Of a stretch of DNA of 64,000 nt, positions 56,460-64,000 are shown in pieces. Both the position numbers and the translations under genes were made by a program. This DNA comes from Gordonia heveisoli (GTDB lineage Bacteria > Actinomycetota > Actinomycetes > Mycobacteriales > Mycobacteriaceae): NCBI RefSeq assembly GCF_030315745.1, contig NZ_JASXSH010000011.1:62001-126000 (forward strand), given 5' to 3'. Each line of letters begins with the position of its first letter. Position 1 is the first letter of the stretch. The notes under the pieces are model-generated. The model saw nothing but the letters and a program-made list of their open reading frames with translations. It was not told the origin of the DNA and did no database searches.

Positions 56460-57899
56460 GTGTCAGCTGCATCGTCGACGAGTTCGCGATGGGTGATGCA
56501 TCTCGACATGGATGCATTCTTCGCGTCGGTGGAACAGCTCACCCGTCCGACCCTGCGGGGGCGTCCGGTGCTCGTCGGCGGTTCGGGTGGGCGCGGCGTC
56601 GTCGCCGGTGCCAGTTATGAGGCGCGTGTCTTCGGTGCATCCTCGGCGATGCCCATGCATCAGGCGCGGCGCCTGGTTGGTCCGACCGGCGTGGTGGTGG
56701 CACCACGCGGCATCCTCTATCGCACGGTCAGCGCACGCATCTTCGGGCTGCTGCGTGAGGTGATGCCGGTCATCGAGACGCTGTCCTTCGACGAGGCGTT
56801 CGCCGAACCCGCCGAACTCGCCGGTGCCACCGTCGCCGACGTAACCGACTTCGCCGAACGGATCCGTGCGCGTATCCGCGCCGAGGTCGGGCTCGCCGCA
56901 TCGGTCGGCTTCGGTAGCGGGAAACAGATCGCGAAGATCGCCTCGGGGATGGCGAAACCCGATGGGGTGATGGTCATCCCACCCGCCACTGAACTCGACT
57001 TCTTGCACGCGCTTCCGGTGCGCAAACTATGGGGAATCGGACCGGTGTCGGGAGACAGGCTGTCGCGCTTGGGGATCGACACCATCGGCGACCTGGCGGC
57101 GATGTCCACGGTCGAGGTGTCCTCGGTGTTGGGGGCGACGGTGGGGCCTGCGCTACACCGGCTGGCCCAGGGGATCGACGATCGACCCGTCGCCGAACGT
57201 GCGTCGGCCAAACAGATCAGCGCCGAGTCGACCTTCGCCACCGACATCGTCGAGATCGGCGAACTGCGTGGTGCGATCGACCGGGCTGCCGGCGACGCGC
57301 ACCGGCGCCTGGTCGCCGACGGCCGCGGTGCGCGCACGGTGGTGGTGAAGCTGAAGCGGTCGGATCATTCGATCCTCACCAGGTCGGCGACACTGCCAGC
57401 CGCGACGACCGATCTCGACGAACTCGCCCGCACCGCACGGCGTCTGGCGCTCGACCCGCAGGAGATCGGCGCGATCCGGCTGGTCGGGGTGGGCTATTCG
57501 GGGCTGTCGGCGATCCAGCAGTACGCACTCTTCGCCGATCCCGACGCGCCCGGCACCGACCCGGCCGATGCCAGTGCGGTCGATCCCGATACGGTCGAAC
57601 AATCGGAACTGCCCGCGGGGGTCCTCGACCTCGCCGGTGCCGGGTCCTCGACATCCTTCGACTCGGTGCAGCGGCCGGGAGGGGGTCGTCGGCTGGAGCC
57701 CGGATCGGATGTCGCACACCCGGATTACGGACATGGCTGGGTGCAGGGTAGCGGGCACGGCGTGGTCACCGTCCGCTTCGAGACGCGCACCTCCGGGCCC
57801 GGGCGTACCGCGACCTTCGCACTCGACGATCCGCAGCTGAGTGTCGCCGACCCGCTCGACAGTCTGGCATGGCCTGCGGACCATCTGTTCGACACGTGA
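56460..57899 (+). CDS. dinB: Y-family DNA polymerase IV (DinX)
   Basis: This 479-residue translesion polymerase shows the Y-family motifs [25 protein letters not shown] and [20 protein letters not shown] with the catalytic acidic residues. It has an extended C-terminus with a final [22 protein letters not shown] domain. It corresponds to Rv1537 (DinX). GTG 56460 fits a leaderless start. I see no LexA box in its upstream gap. It is convergent with ansA. Confidence 0.92.
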   Translation: MSAASSTSSRWVMHLDMDAFFASVEQLTRPTLRGRPVLVGGSGGRGVVAGASYEARVFGASSAMPMHQARRLVGPTGVVVAPRGILYRTVSARIFGLLREVMPVIETLSFDEAFAEPAELAGATVADVTDFAERIRARIRAEVGLAASVGFGSGKQIAKIASGMAKPDGVMVIPPATELDFLHALPVRKLWGIGPVSGDRLSRLGIDTIGDLAAMSTVEVSSVLGATVGPALHRLAQGIDDRPVAERASAKQISAESTFATDIVEIGELRGAIDRAAGDAHRRLVADGRGARTVVVKLKRSDHSILTRSATLPAATTDLDELARTARRLALDPQEIGAIRLVGVGYSGLSAIQQYALFADPDAPGTDPADASAVDPDTVEQSELPAGVLDLAGAGSSTSFDSVQRPGGGRRLEPGSDVAHPDYGHGWVQGSGHGVVTVRFETRTSGPGRTATFALDDPQLSVADPLDSLAWPADHLFDT

Positions 57900-57905
57900 C
57901 CGGGA

Positions 57906-58868
57906 TTATGCTCCGGCGGTGAGGAATTCGGCGATCTGATCGGCCGGGGTGCCGGCTGTCAGCAGCGCGAGCAGGGCGATCCTGGTTTGGGAGGCCCGCA
58001 GCCAGGGCGAGACGATGGCGCCCGCGCGCTGCAGGTCGACCGCTCCGCCACCGCCGCCGTAGGTCGCAGTCACACGACCGTAGGGCACACGCGAGCACAC
58101 CGCCACGGTGACCCCACGTCGTACCGCGAGTGATACCTCGGCGGTGATGTCGGGATGCGTATTTCCCGAACCGGTGGCGGCGAGCACGATACCCGCCGCG
58201 TTCTGGGCGACAGCGGCGGCGATCAGGCCGGGGGAGACGCCGGGGTACAGGCTGAAGGCATCCACCCGGGCCAGACGTCCGCCGGGGACCGGCCCGGGCA
58301 GCGTCGGCCGCGGCAGGTCCGCACGCACGGTGTCGAAGGCGGCTGGATCGGTGGTGGAGACCTTGAACGCGCCGCGAGCAGGCAGCACCTGTCCGCCGAG
58401 TGCGATCAGTACGCCGCGTCCTCGGGTGGCGGGATCGGCGGCCAGCGCGATCGCCGCCGCCAGATTGGCCGGACCGTCGGCCCCCGGGGCGTCCGCGGGG
58501 AGCTGGGCGCCGGTGAAAACGACGGGACGGTCGTCCCGGGCATAGAGATCGGCGAGGAAGGCCGTCTCCTCCATGGTGTCGGTGCCGTGGCTGACGACGA
58601 CTCCCGCGACGGTGCCATCGGCCAGCGATTCGGAGATCGCGCGCACGATGGAGAACTGTTCGGCGACACTCATCGCCGAACTGTCCACCGCCATCAAGTC
58701 GAGTCCGACGACCTCGACCGCCTCGGCGCCGGGTGCGGTGGCGGTCAACATCTCGCCGGCGCCGAGCGCGGGTACGGCCCCATCGGGGGTGGTCTGCGCC
58801 GCGATCGTCCCGCCGGTGGCGATCAGGACGATTTTCGTCGGGCCGGATTGGGGCGAATCGTTGCGCAT
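57906..58868 (-). CDS. ansA: L-asparaginase
   Basis: This enzyme of 320 residues hydrolyses asparagine to aspartate and ammonia. The N-terminal active-site block IVLIATGGTIAAQ and the second block VVVSHGTDTMEETAFL are complete, carrying the catalytic Thr residues. No clear signal peptide is seen, so it is probably cytoplasmic. I use ATG 58868; TTG at 58904 is possible. It corresponds to Rv1538c. Confidence 0.9.
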   Translation of the reverse strand: MRNDSPQSGPTKIVLIATGGTIAAQTTPDGAVPALGAGEMLTATAPGAEAVEVVGLDLMAVDSSAMSVAEQFSIVRAISESLADGTVAGVVVSHGTDTMEETAFLADLYARDDRPVVFTGAQLPADAPGADGPANLAAAIALAADPATRGRGVLIALGGQVLPARGAFKVSTTDPAAFDTVRADLPRPTLPGPVPGGRLARVDAFSLYPGVSPGLIAAAVAQNAAGIVLAATGSGNTHPDITAEVSLAVRRGVTVAVCSRVPYGRVTATYGGGGGAVDLQRAGAIVSPWLRASQTRIALLALLTAGTPADQIAEFLTAGA

Positions 58869-58939
58869 GTGACCAGCGTCGGCGGAACTATCCGTCGTCG
58901 TCAAGCGTCAGCGAGCCGGTGACGGTGAACCAAACCGGT

Positions 58940-58990
58940 GAGAAGCGAAGCTCCGTGAAGGGCGAAGCTGAGTAAAAGCGAAGCTCAGTA
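58940..58990. repeat. Three copies of GCGAAGCT
   Basis: GCGAAGCT occurs at 58945-58952, 58962-58969 and 58978-58985, at 17- and 16-base intervals, in the gap between ansA and a lipoprotein gene. Each is close to a palindrome. Similar short repeats are scattered in some actinobacterial genomes, but I cannot show that here. Confidence 0.5.
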
Positions 58991-59116
58991 GAAGAGAAGG
59001 CCCAGCGTTGTTGGGTGCCACGCCACGGTTTGGCATAGTGGTGGGGGTTCTCGCCGGGGACGACGGTAGGACTGACCGCCCGGGCGTCTCCGAAGTACAG
59101 ACAGTGAGGGAGATCG

Positions 59117-59665
59117 TTGAAGATCCGCAAGTTTCTGACCGCGACGATGATCGCGACCGCGCTGGTGTCGGTGGCCGCGTGCGGCGACGACAGCAGTGAC
59201 GCTCCGCCGGTGCCGACCGCGAACGCCGCCACCACCACCGGCGACTCGTCGGCGGCGCCGGCGCAGCCCGGTGCGATCGGTACCGACATCACCAACAAGT
59301 CGAAGCCGCCGTCACTGACCACGCTCAACGCGATGATCACCAAGGCGCTCGACCCCGAGGTTGCCAACTCCGAGAAGGTCGTCCTCGTCGAGGGCAGCGA
59401 GAAGGACCCGGCCATCTTCAAGAAGCTGGTCGCTGCGAAGAAGGCCAACCCGAACATCAGCTACGAACTGGTCGCTCCGGTCACCCGGCAGGGACCGAAG
59501 CGGGCCAAGGTTACCGTCCAGGTTGCTACGCCGGACAACCCGCCGACCAGCGTTGACGCCACCATCGTCTACGACGACGGTCGCTGGAAGCTCTCCAACG
59601 AGACCGTCTGCCTGCTGCTGAGCGCGTACAACGAGAAGAGCGCGATGTGCCCGGCGGCCAGCTGA
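59117..59665 (+). CDS. MTB12/CFP-2-family lipoprotein
   Basis: This 182-residue predicted lipoprotein has a lipobox VAACG (Cys near residue 22), an Ala/Thr/Pro linker, and a C-terminal domain (about 65-182) that matches the low-molecular-weight antigen MTB12 family: SLTTLNAMITKALDP, KVVLVEG and DDGRWKLSNETVCLLL. The function is unknown. TTG 59117 has GAGGGAGA at 59106-59113. It ends with a hairpin terminator. Confidence 0.8.
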   Translation: MKIRKFLTATMIATALVSVAACGDDSSDAPPVPTANAATTTGDSSAAPAQPGAIGTDITNKSKPPSLTTLNAMITKALDPEVANSEKVVLVEGSEKDPAIFKKLVAAKKANPNISYELVAPVTRQGPKRAKVTVQVATPDNPPTSVDATIVYDDGRWKLSNETVCLLLSAYNEKSAMCPAAS

Positions 59666-59685
59666 TCTAGTCGCCCAGATCTGAC

Positions 59686-59726
59686 ACAGGCGCCCCGAAG
59701 CTCCAACCGAGTTTCGGGGCGCCTGT
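59686..59726. terminator. Terminator between the convergent lipoproteins
   Basis: A 14-base-pair stem (59686-59699 with 59713-59726) with a 13-base loop lies between two convergent lipoprotein genes. Confidence 0.75.
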
Positions 59727-59743
59727 CGTCGTGCCGAATCGGT

Positions 59744-60685
59744 TCAGCGCCAGGTGGTGGTGAAACCGGTTTGCTGGACGAGCGGCCGCGCGGGATCGGC
59801 GCCGACGAGTTCGCGCGCCCCGCGGAAGGTGGCCGCACCGCCCACCGGCAGTCCGCGGGTCAGGTCGACGGTCACGGTGCCGCTGCCGGTGAAGGAGTAT
59901 CGGGCGATCGTCAGGGTGTCGGCGCTACCCGGCACGGCGAACACGGAGTTCACCGGCGTCTCGTCGGCGGTGTAGGTGATCGTCAGCCGATTACCCGTCC
60001 AGGCGGTCAACGTCGCCTCGATGGTCTGGGTCACCGTCGCCGAGGCGTAGACGACGCGCTGGGCCCGCCAGGTCGCACCGACTCCGACGGCCTCGGTGGG
60101 TAGTGGCACCCACCGGGTCAGCGCGCCGGTGAGCGACTGTTCGAGGGCCAGTCGTGCTTCTTCACCCGCCGACTCCGGCGGGATCAGCCGTAGCGAGATG
60201 GGTGCCGCGCCGGGGGCCATGGCCATCCCCGCCTGAGTGCCGTTCGCCCCGCCCAACTGGTCGTTCAGCGTGGCGTCCGGTGAGGTTGGGGTGCCGGTGA
60301 CCAACTCGAGGTCGCTGCGGTCGGTGCAGGCGAACCGTGCGGTGAACGGGGTCTCGATCGCTTCGGACTGCCGATCGGTCGGCGACGAGGCCACCGTCGA
60401 GGTGGTGACGAGGGTGACGCGTTGAGGCGTCGACAGATCCGGTGTCAGGGCCGGGACCCGACGTACGCCGGTTCCGTAGTCGGTCACCGCGACCTTCGCG
60501 GGCGGAATCGAGATCAGATTGACGTCGGTGCGCCCGGTGGTGGTCGCGCTCGCGCAGCCGGCCGAGTCGTCGGATGCGGCGGGGGAATCGTTGTCGTCGG
60601 AGCCGCAACCGGCGACGATCACGGTGGTCGCCAGCGCGAGGATCACACTCTTGAGAACGGTCGATGGCAGGCGGGGGCGGGACAC
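59744..60685 (-). CDS. Putative lipoprotein of unknown function
   Basis: This 313-residue protein has a lipobox VAGC (Cys near residue 27) after a signal sequence, followed by an Asp/Ser-rich stretch and a beta-rich domain with no recognised family; Thr, Val and Ala dominate. GTG 60685 follows TACGCT (60698-60693) by 7 bases, so it is probably leaderless. An in-frame start at 60739 lacks this support. It is divergent from lspA and convergent with the MTB12-like gene. Confidence 0.75.
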   Translation of the reverse strand: MSRPRLPSTVLKSVILALATTVIVAGCGSDDNDSPAASDDSAGCASATTTGRTDVNLISIPPAKVAVTDYGTGVRRVPALTPDLSTPQRVTLVTTSTVASSPTDRQSEAIETPFTARFACTDRSDLELVTGTPTSPDATLNDQLGGANGTQAGMAMAPGAAPISLRLIPPESAGEEARLALEQSLTGALTRWVPLPTEAVGVGATWRAQRVVYASATVTQTIEATLTAWTGNRLTITYTADETPVNSVFAVPGSADTLTIARYSFTGSGTVTVDLTRGLPVGGAATFRGARELVGADPARPLVQQTGFTTTWR

Positions 60686-60709
60686 GGCAGCCAGCGTATT
60701 CCACGCGTC

Positions 60710-61354
60710 ATGGATGATGGGATGGTGGATGACGATCAACCTCGCGCGGAGACCGCCGACACCGCGGCGCTGGGTGCACTACGCGTGATGGGTGCGTTGT
60801 CGGCTGTCGCGGCGATCGCGGTGGGGCTGGATCTGCTCACCAAGACGATCGTGGTGGCGACCCTCAACCCGAACGAACCGGTGCACATCATCGGCGATGT
60901 GGTGACGCTGCATCTGGTGCGCAACAGCGGTGCCGCCTTCTCGATGGCGTCCGGATACACCTGGGTCCTGACGGTCGTCGCCTTGCTGGTGGTCGCCGCG
61001 ATCGTGCGCTACAGCGGCAGGCTCCGGTCGTGGTGGTGGGTGGTCGGCCTGGGTCTGGTACTCGGCGGTGCGATCGGTAACCTGATCGACCGCATCTTCC
61101 GCGACCCCAAGCCGCTGCAGGGGCACGTCGTCGACTTCATCTCGGTCGGTTGGTGGCCGGTGTTCAACGTCGCCGACTCGGCGGTGGTGTGCGGTGCGGT
61201 GCTGCTGGTGGCGCTGTCCCTGCTGGGTTACGACTACGACGGCACCCGCACCGGCTGGGCGGCGCGTCGTCGGCGGTCGGACGCGGATGCGCCGGCCCGC
61301 GACGGGACCGATGACAATCACGGGGAGGAAATCGAGGATGGCAGCCATGCGTGA
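60710..61354 (+). CDS. lspA: Lipoprotein signal peptidase LspA
   Basis: This 214-residue membrane peptidase removes lipoprotein signal peptides after Cys acylation, so it acts on the several lipoproteins in this window. Four spans and the catalytic Asp motifs GNLIDRIF and FNVADSAV are intact. ATG 60710 or 60722 are the likely starts; upstream reading frame is the shadow of the divergent gene. It overlaps the pseudouridine synthase gene by 17 bases and corresponds to Rv1539. Confidence 0.92.
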   Translation: MDDGMVDDDQPRAETADTAALGALRVMGALSAVAAIAVGLDLLTKTIVVATLNPNEPVHIIGDVVTLHLVRNSGAAFSMASGYTWVLTVVALLVVAAIVRYSGRLRSWWWVVGLGLVLGGAIGNLIDRIFRDPKPLQGHVVDFISVGWWPVFNVADSAVVCGAVLLVALSLLGYDYDGTRTGWAARRRRSDADAPARDGTDDNHGEEIEDGSHA

Positions 61355-62273
61355 GTCGCGGACCCTGCCGGTACCCGACGGCTTGCACGGTATGCGCCTG
61401 GACGCCGGTCTCGCCCGGATGCTCGGCCTGTCCCGGTCTGCGGTGGCGACGTTGGCCGAGGACGGCGACGTCTTCGTCGACGGCGTGACGGTCGGCAAAT
61501 CCCACAAACTGGTGGCGGGCAGTCTGCTGCACGTCGTCCTGCCCGAACCGGACCGGCCGCTGGAGATCGAACCGACCCCGGTGGAAGATCTCGAGATCAT
61601 CTATCACGATTCCGACATCGTGGTGGTGGACAAACCGGTCGGCGTCGCGGCGCATCCGTCGCTGGGCTGGACCGGACCGACGGTGATCGGTGCGCTGGCC
61701 GCGGCCGGCTACCGGATCTCCACCTCCGGGGCGCATGAACGGCAGGGCATCGTGCACCGGCTCGACGTCGGGACATCGGGAGTCATGGTCGTCGCGGCCT
61801 CCGAACGTGCCTATACGCTGCTCAAGCGGGCGTTCAAACAACGCACCGTCGACAAGGGCTATCACGCACTCGTGCAGGGTCATCTGGATCCGCCGTCGGG
61901 GACGATCGACGCCCCGATCGGCCGCCATCGCGGCAACGACTGGAAGTTCGCGGTGACCGCGGCGGGTAAACCGAGCGTCACGCACTACGACACGCTGGAG
62001 ATGTTCGCCGCCGCGTCGCTGCTCGACGTCCACCTGGAGACCGGCCGGACCCACCAGATCCGCGTCCATCTGTCGGCGCTGCACCACCCCTGTTGCGGCG
62101 ACCCGACCTACGGCGCGGATCCCACCCTGGCCGCCCGGCTGGGGCTGGAACGTCAGTGGCTGCATGCGCGGACCCTCGGTTTCGCACATCCCGCCGACGG
62201 TCGGCGGGTGGAGTTCACCAGCGACTATCCCGACGATCTGCAGCACGCGCTCGACGTCCTGCGCGAGGGCTGA
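61338..62273 (+). CDS. RluD-family 23S rRNA pseudouridine synthase
   Basis: This 311-residue enzyme has an S4-like RNA-binding N-terminus ([21 protein letters not shown]) and the catalytic [14 protein letters not shown] motif with the essential Asp (about residue 139). It should modify uridines in 23S rRNA helix 69 or nearby. GGGGAGGA at 61321-61328 supports ATG 61338, inside lspA. It corresponds to Rv1540. Confidence 0.9.
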   Translation: MAAMRESRTLPVPDGLHGMRLDAGLARMLGLSRSAVATLAEDGDVFVDGVTVGKSHKLVAGSLLHVVLPEPDRPLEIEPTPVEDLEIIYHDSDIVVVDKPVGVAAHPSLGWTGPTVIGALAAAGYRISTSGAHERQGIVHRLDVGTSGVMVVAASERAYTLLKRAFKQRTVDKGYHALVQGHLDPPSGTIDAPIGRHRGNDWKFAVTAAGKPSVTHYDTLEMFAAASLLDVHLETGRTHQIRVHLSALHHPCCGDPTYGADPTLAARLGLERQWLHARTLGFAHPADGRRVEFTSDYPDDLQHALDVLREG

Positions 62274-62341
62274 TCGTCTTCTCTTCTGCCTCATTCGTCA
62301 CCCCTGGGCGTGGGGATTCGGCGACTGTCGGTGCTCGCGCC

Positions 62342-62347
62342 TAAGGT
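62342..62347 (+). promoter_or_regulatory. -10 box for leaderless dnaE1
   Basis: TAAGGT ends 8 bases before GTG 62356, with no ribosome site between. Confidence 0.5.
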
Positions 62348-62355
62348 GGTCCACT

Positions 62356-64000
62356 GTGACGGATTCATTTGTTCACCTGCACAATCACACCGAGTACTCG
62401 ATGCTCGACGGTGCGGCCAAAGTGTCTCCGTTGTTTGCCGAGGCCAAGCGTCTGGGGATGACCGCGATCGGTATGACCGACCACGGAAACATGTTCGGCG
62501 CCAGCGAGTTCTACAACACGGCGGTCAAGAACGACATCAAGCCGATCATCGGTATCGAGGCTTATATCGCGCCCGACTCGCGCTTCAACACCAAGCGGGT
62601 GCAGTGGGGTACGCGCGACCAGAAATCCGACGATGTGTCGGGTTCGGGTGCCTACACCCACATGACGATGGTCGCCGAGAACGCGACCGGACTGCGCAAC
62701 CTGTTCAAACTGTCCTCGCTGGCCTCCATCGAGGGACAGTTGGGCAAGTGGGCGCGTATGGATCTCGACTTGATCGCCGCCCACGCCGAGGGCATCATCG
62801 CGACCACCGGCTGTCCGTCCGGTGAGGTGCAGACCCGGCTGCGGCTGGGACACGACCGCGAGGCTCTGGAGGCGGCCGCGAAGTGGCAGGAGATCTTCGG
62901 GCCGGACAACTTCTACCTGGAACTGATGGAACACGGCCTCGAGATCGAGCGTCGGGTGCGCGACGGTCTGCTCGACATCGGCCGTCAGCTCGGGATCAAG
63001 CCGATCGTCACCAACGACTGTCACTACGTGACCAAGGAACACGCGGCCGCGCACGAGGCGCTGCTGTGTGTGCAGACCGGTAAGACCCTGTCGGATCCGA
63101 CCCGTTTCAAATTCGACGGCGACGGCTACTACCTGAAGTCGGCCGCAGAGATGCGCGCGCAATGGGATTCGGTGGTGCCCGGGGCATGTGACAACACCCT
63201 GGAGATCGGGGAGCGAGTCCAGTCCTACAAGGATGTCTTCACCCACCGGGACCGGATGCCGATCTTCCCGGTGCCCGACGGTGAGACCCAGCCGAGTTTC
63301 CTGCGTAAAGAGGTGATGGCCGGACTGGGTCGCCGGTTCCCGTCCGGGCCACCCGAGGAGTACGTCCGGCGGGCCGACTATGAGCTCGACGTCATCATCC
63401 AAATGGGCTTCCCGGCCTACTTCCTGGTGGTCGGTGACCTGATCCGACATGCGCTCGAAGTCGGCATCCGCGTCGGCCCGGGCCGTGGTTCGGCGGCCGG
63501 GTCGCTGGTCGCGTGGGCGTTGGGTATCACCAATATCGACCCGATTCCGCACGGATTGCTGTTCGAGCGGTTCCTCAACCCCGAACGTGTGTCGATGCCC
63601 GATATCGATATCGACTTCGACGATCGTCGTCGCGGTGAGATGGTGCGCTATGCCACCGAGCGGTGGGGCAGCGAGAAGGTGGCCCAGGTCATCACCTTCG
63701 GCACGATCAAGACGAAGGCGGCGATCAAGGATTCGGCGCGTGTGCAGTTCGGTCAGCCCGGTTTCGCGATCGCCGACCGCATCACCAAGGCGCTGCCGCC
63801 GCCCATCATGGCCAAGGACATCCCGGTCTGGGGTATCACCAATGCCGAGCATGAGCGCTACGGCGAGGCCACCGAGGTGCGCACGCTCATCGAGACCGAC
63901 CCGGATGTCAAGAAGATCTATGACACCGCACTCGGTCTCGAAGGGCTGATCCGTAACGCCGGGGTGCACGCCTGTGCGGTGATCATGTCCTCGGAGCCGC
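62356..64000 (+). CDS. dnaE1: DNA polymerase III alpha subunit DnaE1 (partial)
   Basis: This replicative polymerase is cut by the window end after about 548 codons; the full protein is near 1180 residues. The N-terminal PHP domain begins [18 protein letters not shown], with TDHGNMFG. The palm domain shows the catalytic acidic motif [15 protein letters not shown] and [18 protein letters not shown] 62356 follows TAAGGT (62342-62347) by 8 bases, consistent with a leaderless start. It corresponds to Rv1547. Confidence 0.95.
   Translation, partial: MTDSFVHLHNHTEYSMLDGAAKVSPLFAEAKRLGMTAIGMTDHGNMFGASEFYNTAVKNDIKPIIGIEAYIAPDSRFNTKRVQWGTRDQKSDDVSGSGAYTHMTMVAENATGLRNLFKLSSLASIEGQLGKWARMDLDLIAAHAEGIIATTGCPSGEVQTRLRLGHDREALEAAAKWQEIFGPDNFYLELMEHGLEIERRVRDGLLDIGRQLGIKPIVTNDCHYVTKEHAAAHEALLCVQTGKTLSDPTRFKFDGDGYYLKSAAEMRAQWDSVVPGACDNTLEIGERVQSYKDVFTHRDRMPIFPVPDGETQPSFLRKEVMAGLGRRFPSGPPEEYVRRADYELDVIIQMGFPAYFLVVGDLIRHALEVGIRVGPGRGSAAGSLVAWALGITNIDPIPHGLLFERFLNPERVSMPDIDIDFDDRRRGEMVRYATERWGSEKVAQVITFGTIKTKAAIKDSARVQFGQPGFAIADRITKALPPPIMAKDIPVWGITNAEHERYGEATEVRTLIETDPDVKKIYDTALGLEGLIRNAGVHACAVIMSSEP

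Overview
This window looks like a high-GC actinobacterial chromosome from the Mycobacteriales, most likely Gordonia or a close relative. The evidence is gene order. From left to right it follows the M. tuberculosis blocks Rv2190c-Rv2144c and Rv1536-Rv1547 almost gene for gene, but with a carotenoid operon and other accessory genes inserted. The genus is an inference; the order is well supported. I saw no rRNA, tRNA, IS element, prophage or CRISPR array.

Layout: 1-4.8 kb, a c-di-AMP (ydaO-type) riboswitch, two NlpC/P60 peptidoglycan hydrolases, a metalloprotease-like lipoprotein and the mannosyltransferase pimB'. 4.9-13.1 kb, a fadD15 acyl-CoA synthetase, two SRPBCC proteins, a P-loop-like protein, a ROK glucokinase, an acyltransferase and a GT87 mannosyltransferase fused to a Nudix domain. 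13.1-16.8 kb, an exoribonuclease, aroG, pknL and its DNA-binding partner. 16.7-22 kb, an operon idsA/crtE-crtI-mptA-crtB mixing carotenoid and lipomannan genes. 22-27.7 kb, metF, lppM, an FAD oxidoreductase and a GNAT, then an SOS-box promoter before a HEPN protein and a DUF3040 protein. 28-48.6 kb, the division and cell wall (dcw) cluster: mraZ, rsmH, ftsL-like, pbpB, murE, a lone murF domain, mraY, murD, ftsW, murG, murC, ftsQ, ftsZ, pgeF, yggS, sepF, yggT, wag31 and a membrane protein. 48.6-52.1 kb, a T-box leader and ileS. 52.1-56.4 kb, an ECF41-type sigma factor unit and a TetR/nitroreductase pair with two matching operators. 56.4-64 kb, dinB, ansA, two lipoproteins, lspA, an RluD-type synthase and the start of dnaE1, cut by the window end.

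The theme is envelope construction and division: precursor synthesis, septum assembly, polar growth, mannolipids and hydrolases, plus their kinase and regulators. Many genes overlap as ATGA or GTGA, implying translational coupling. Many others begin at the predicted transcription start, with a TANNNT box 6-8 bases before an ATG or GTG, as in leaderless mycobacterial genes.

The most unusual features are: murF reduced to a divergent C-terminal domain; a perfect mycobacterial-type LexA box on a well-formed promoter ahead of the HEPN gene next to the dcw cluster; an array of seven CCCCAC (GTGGGG) motifs upstream of mraZ, opposite in orientation to the usual operator; and the GT87-Nudix fusion. 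All statements about M. tuberculosis counterparts come from memory of gene families and order, not from a search.
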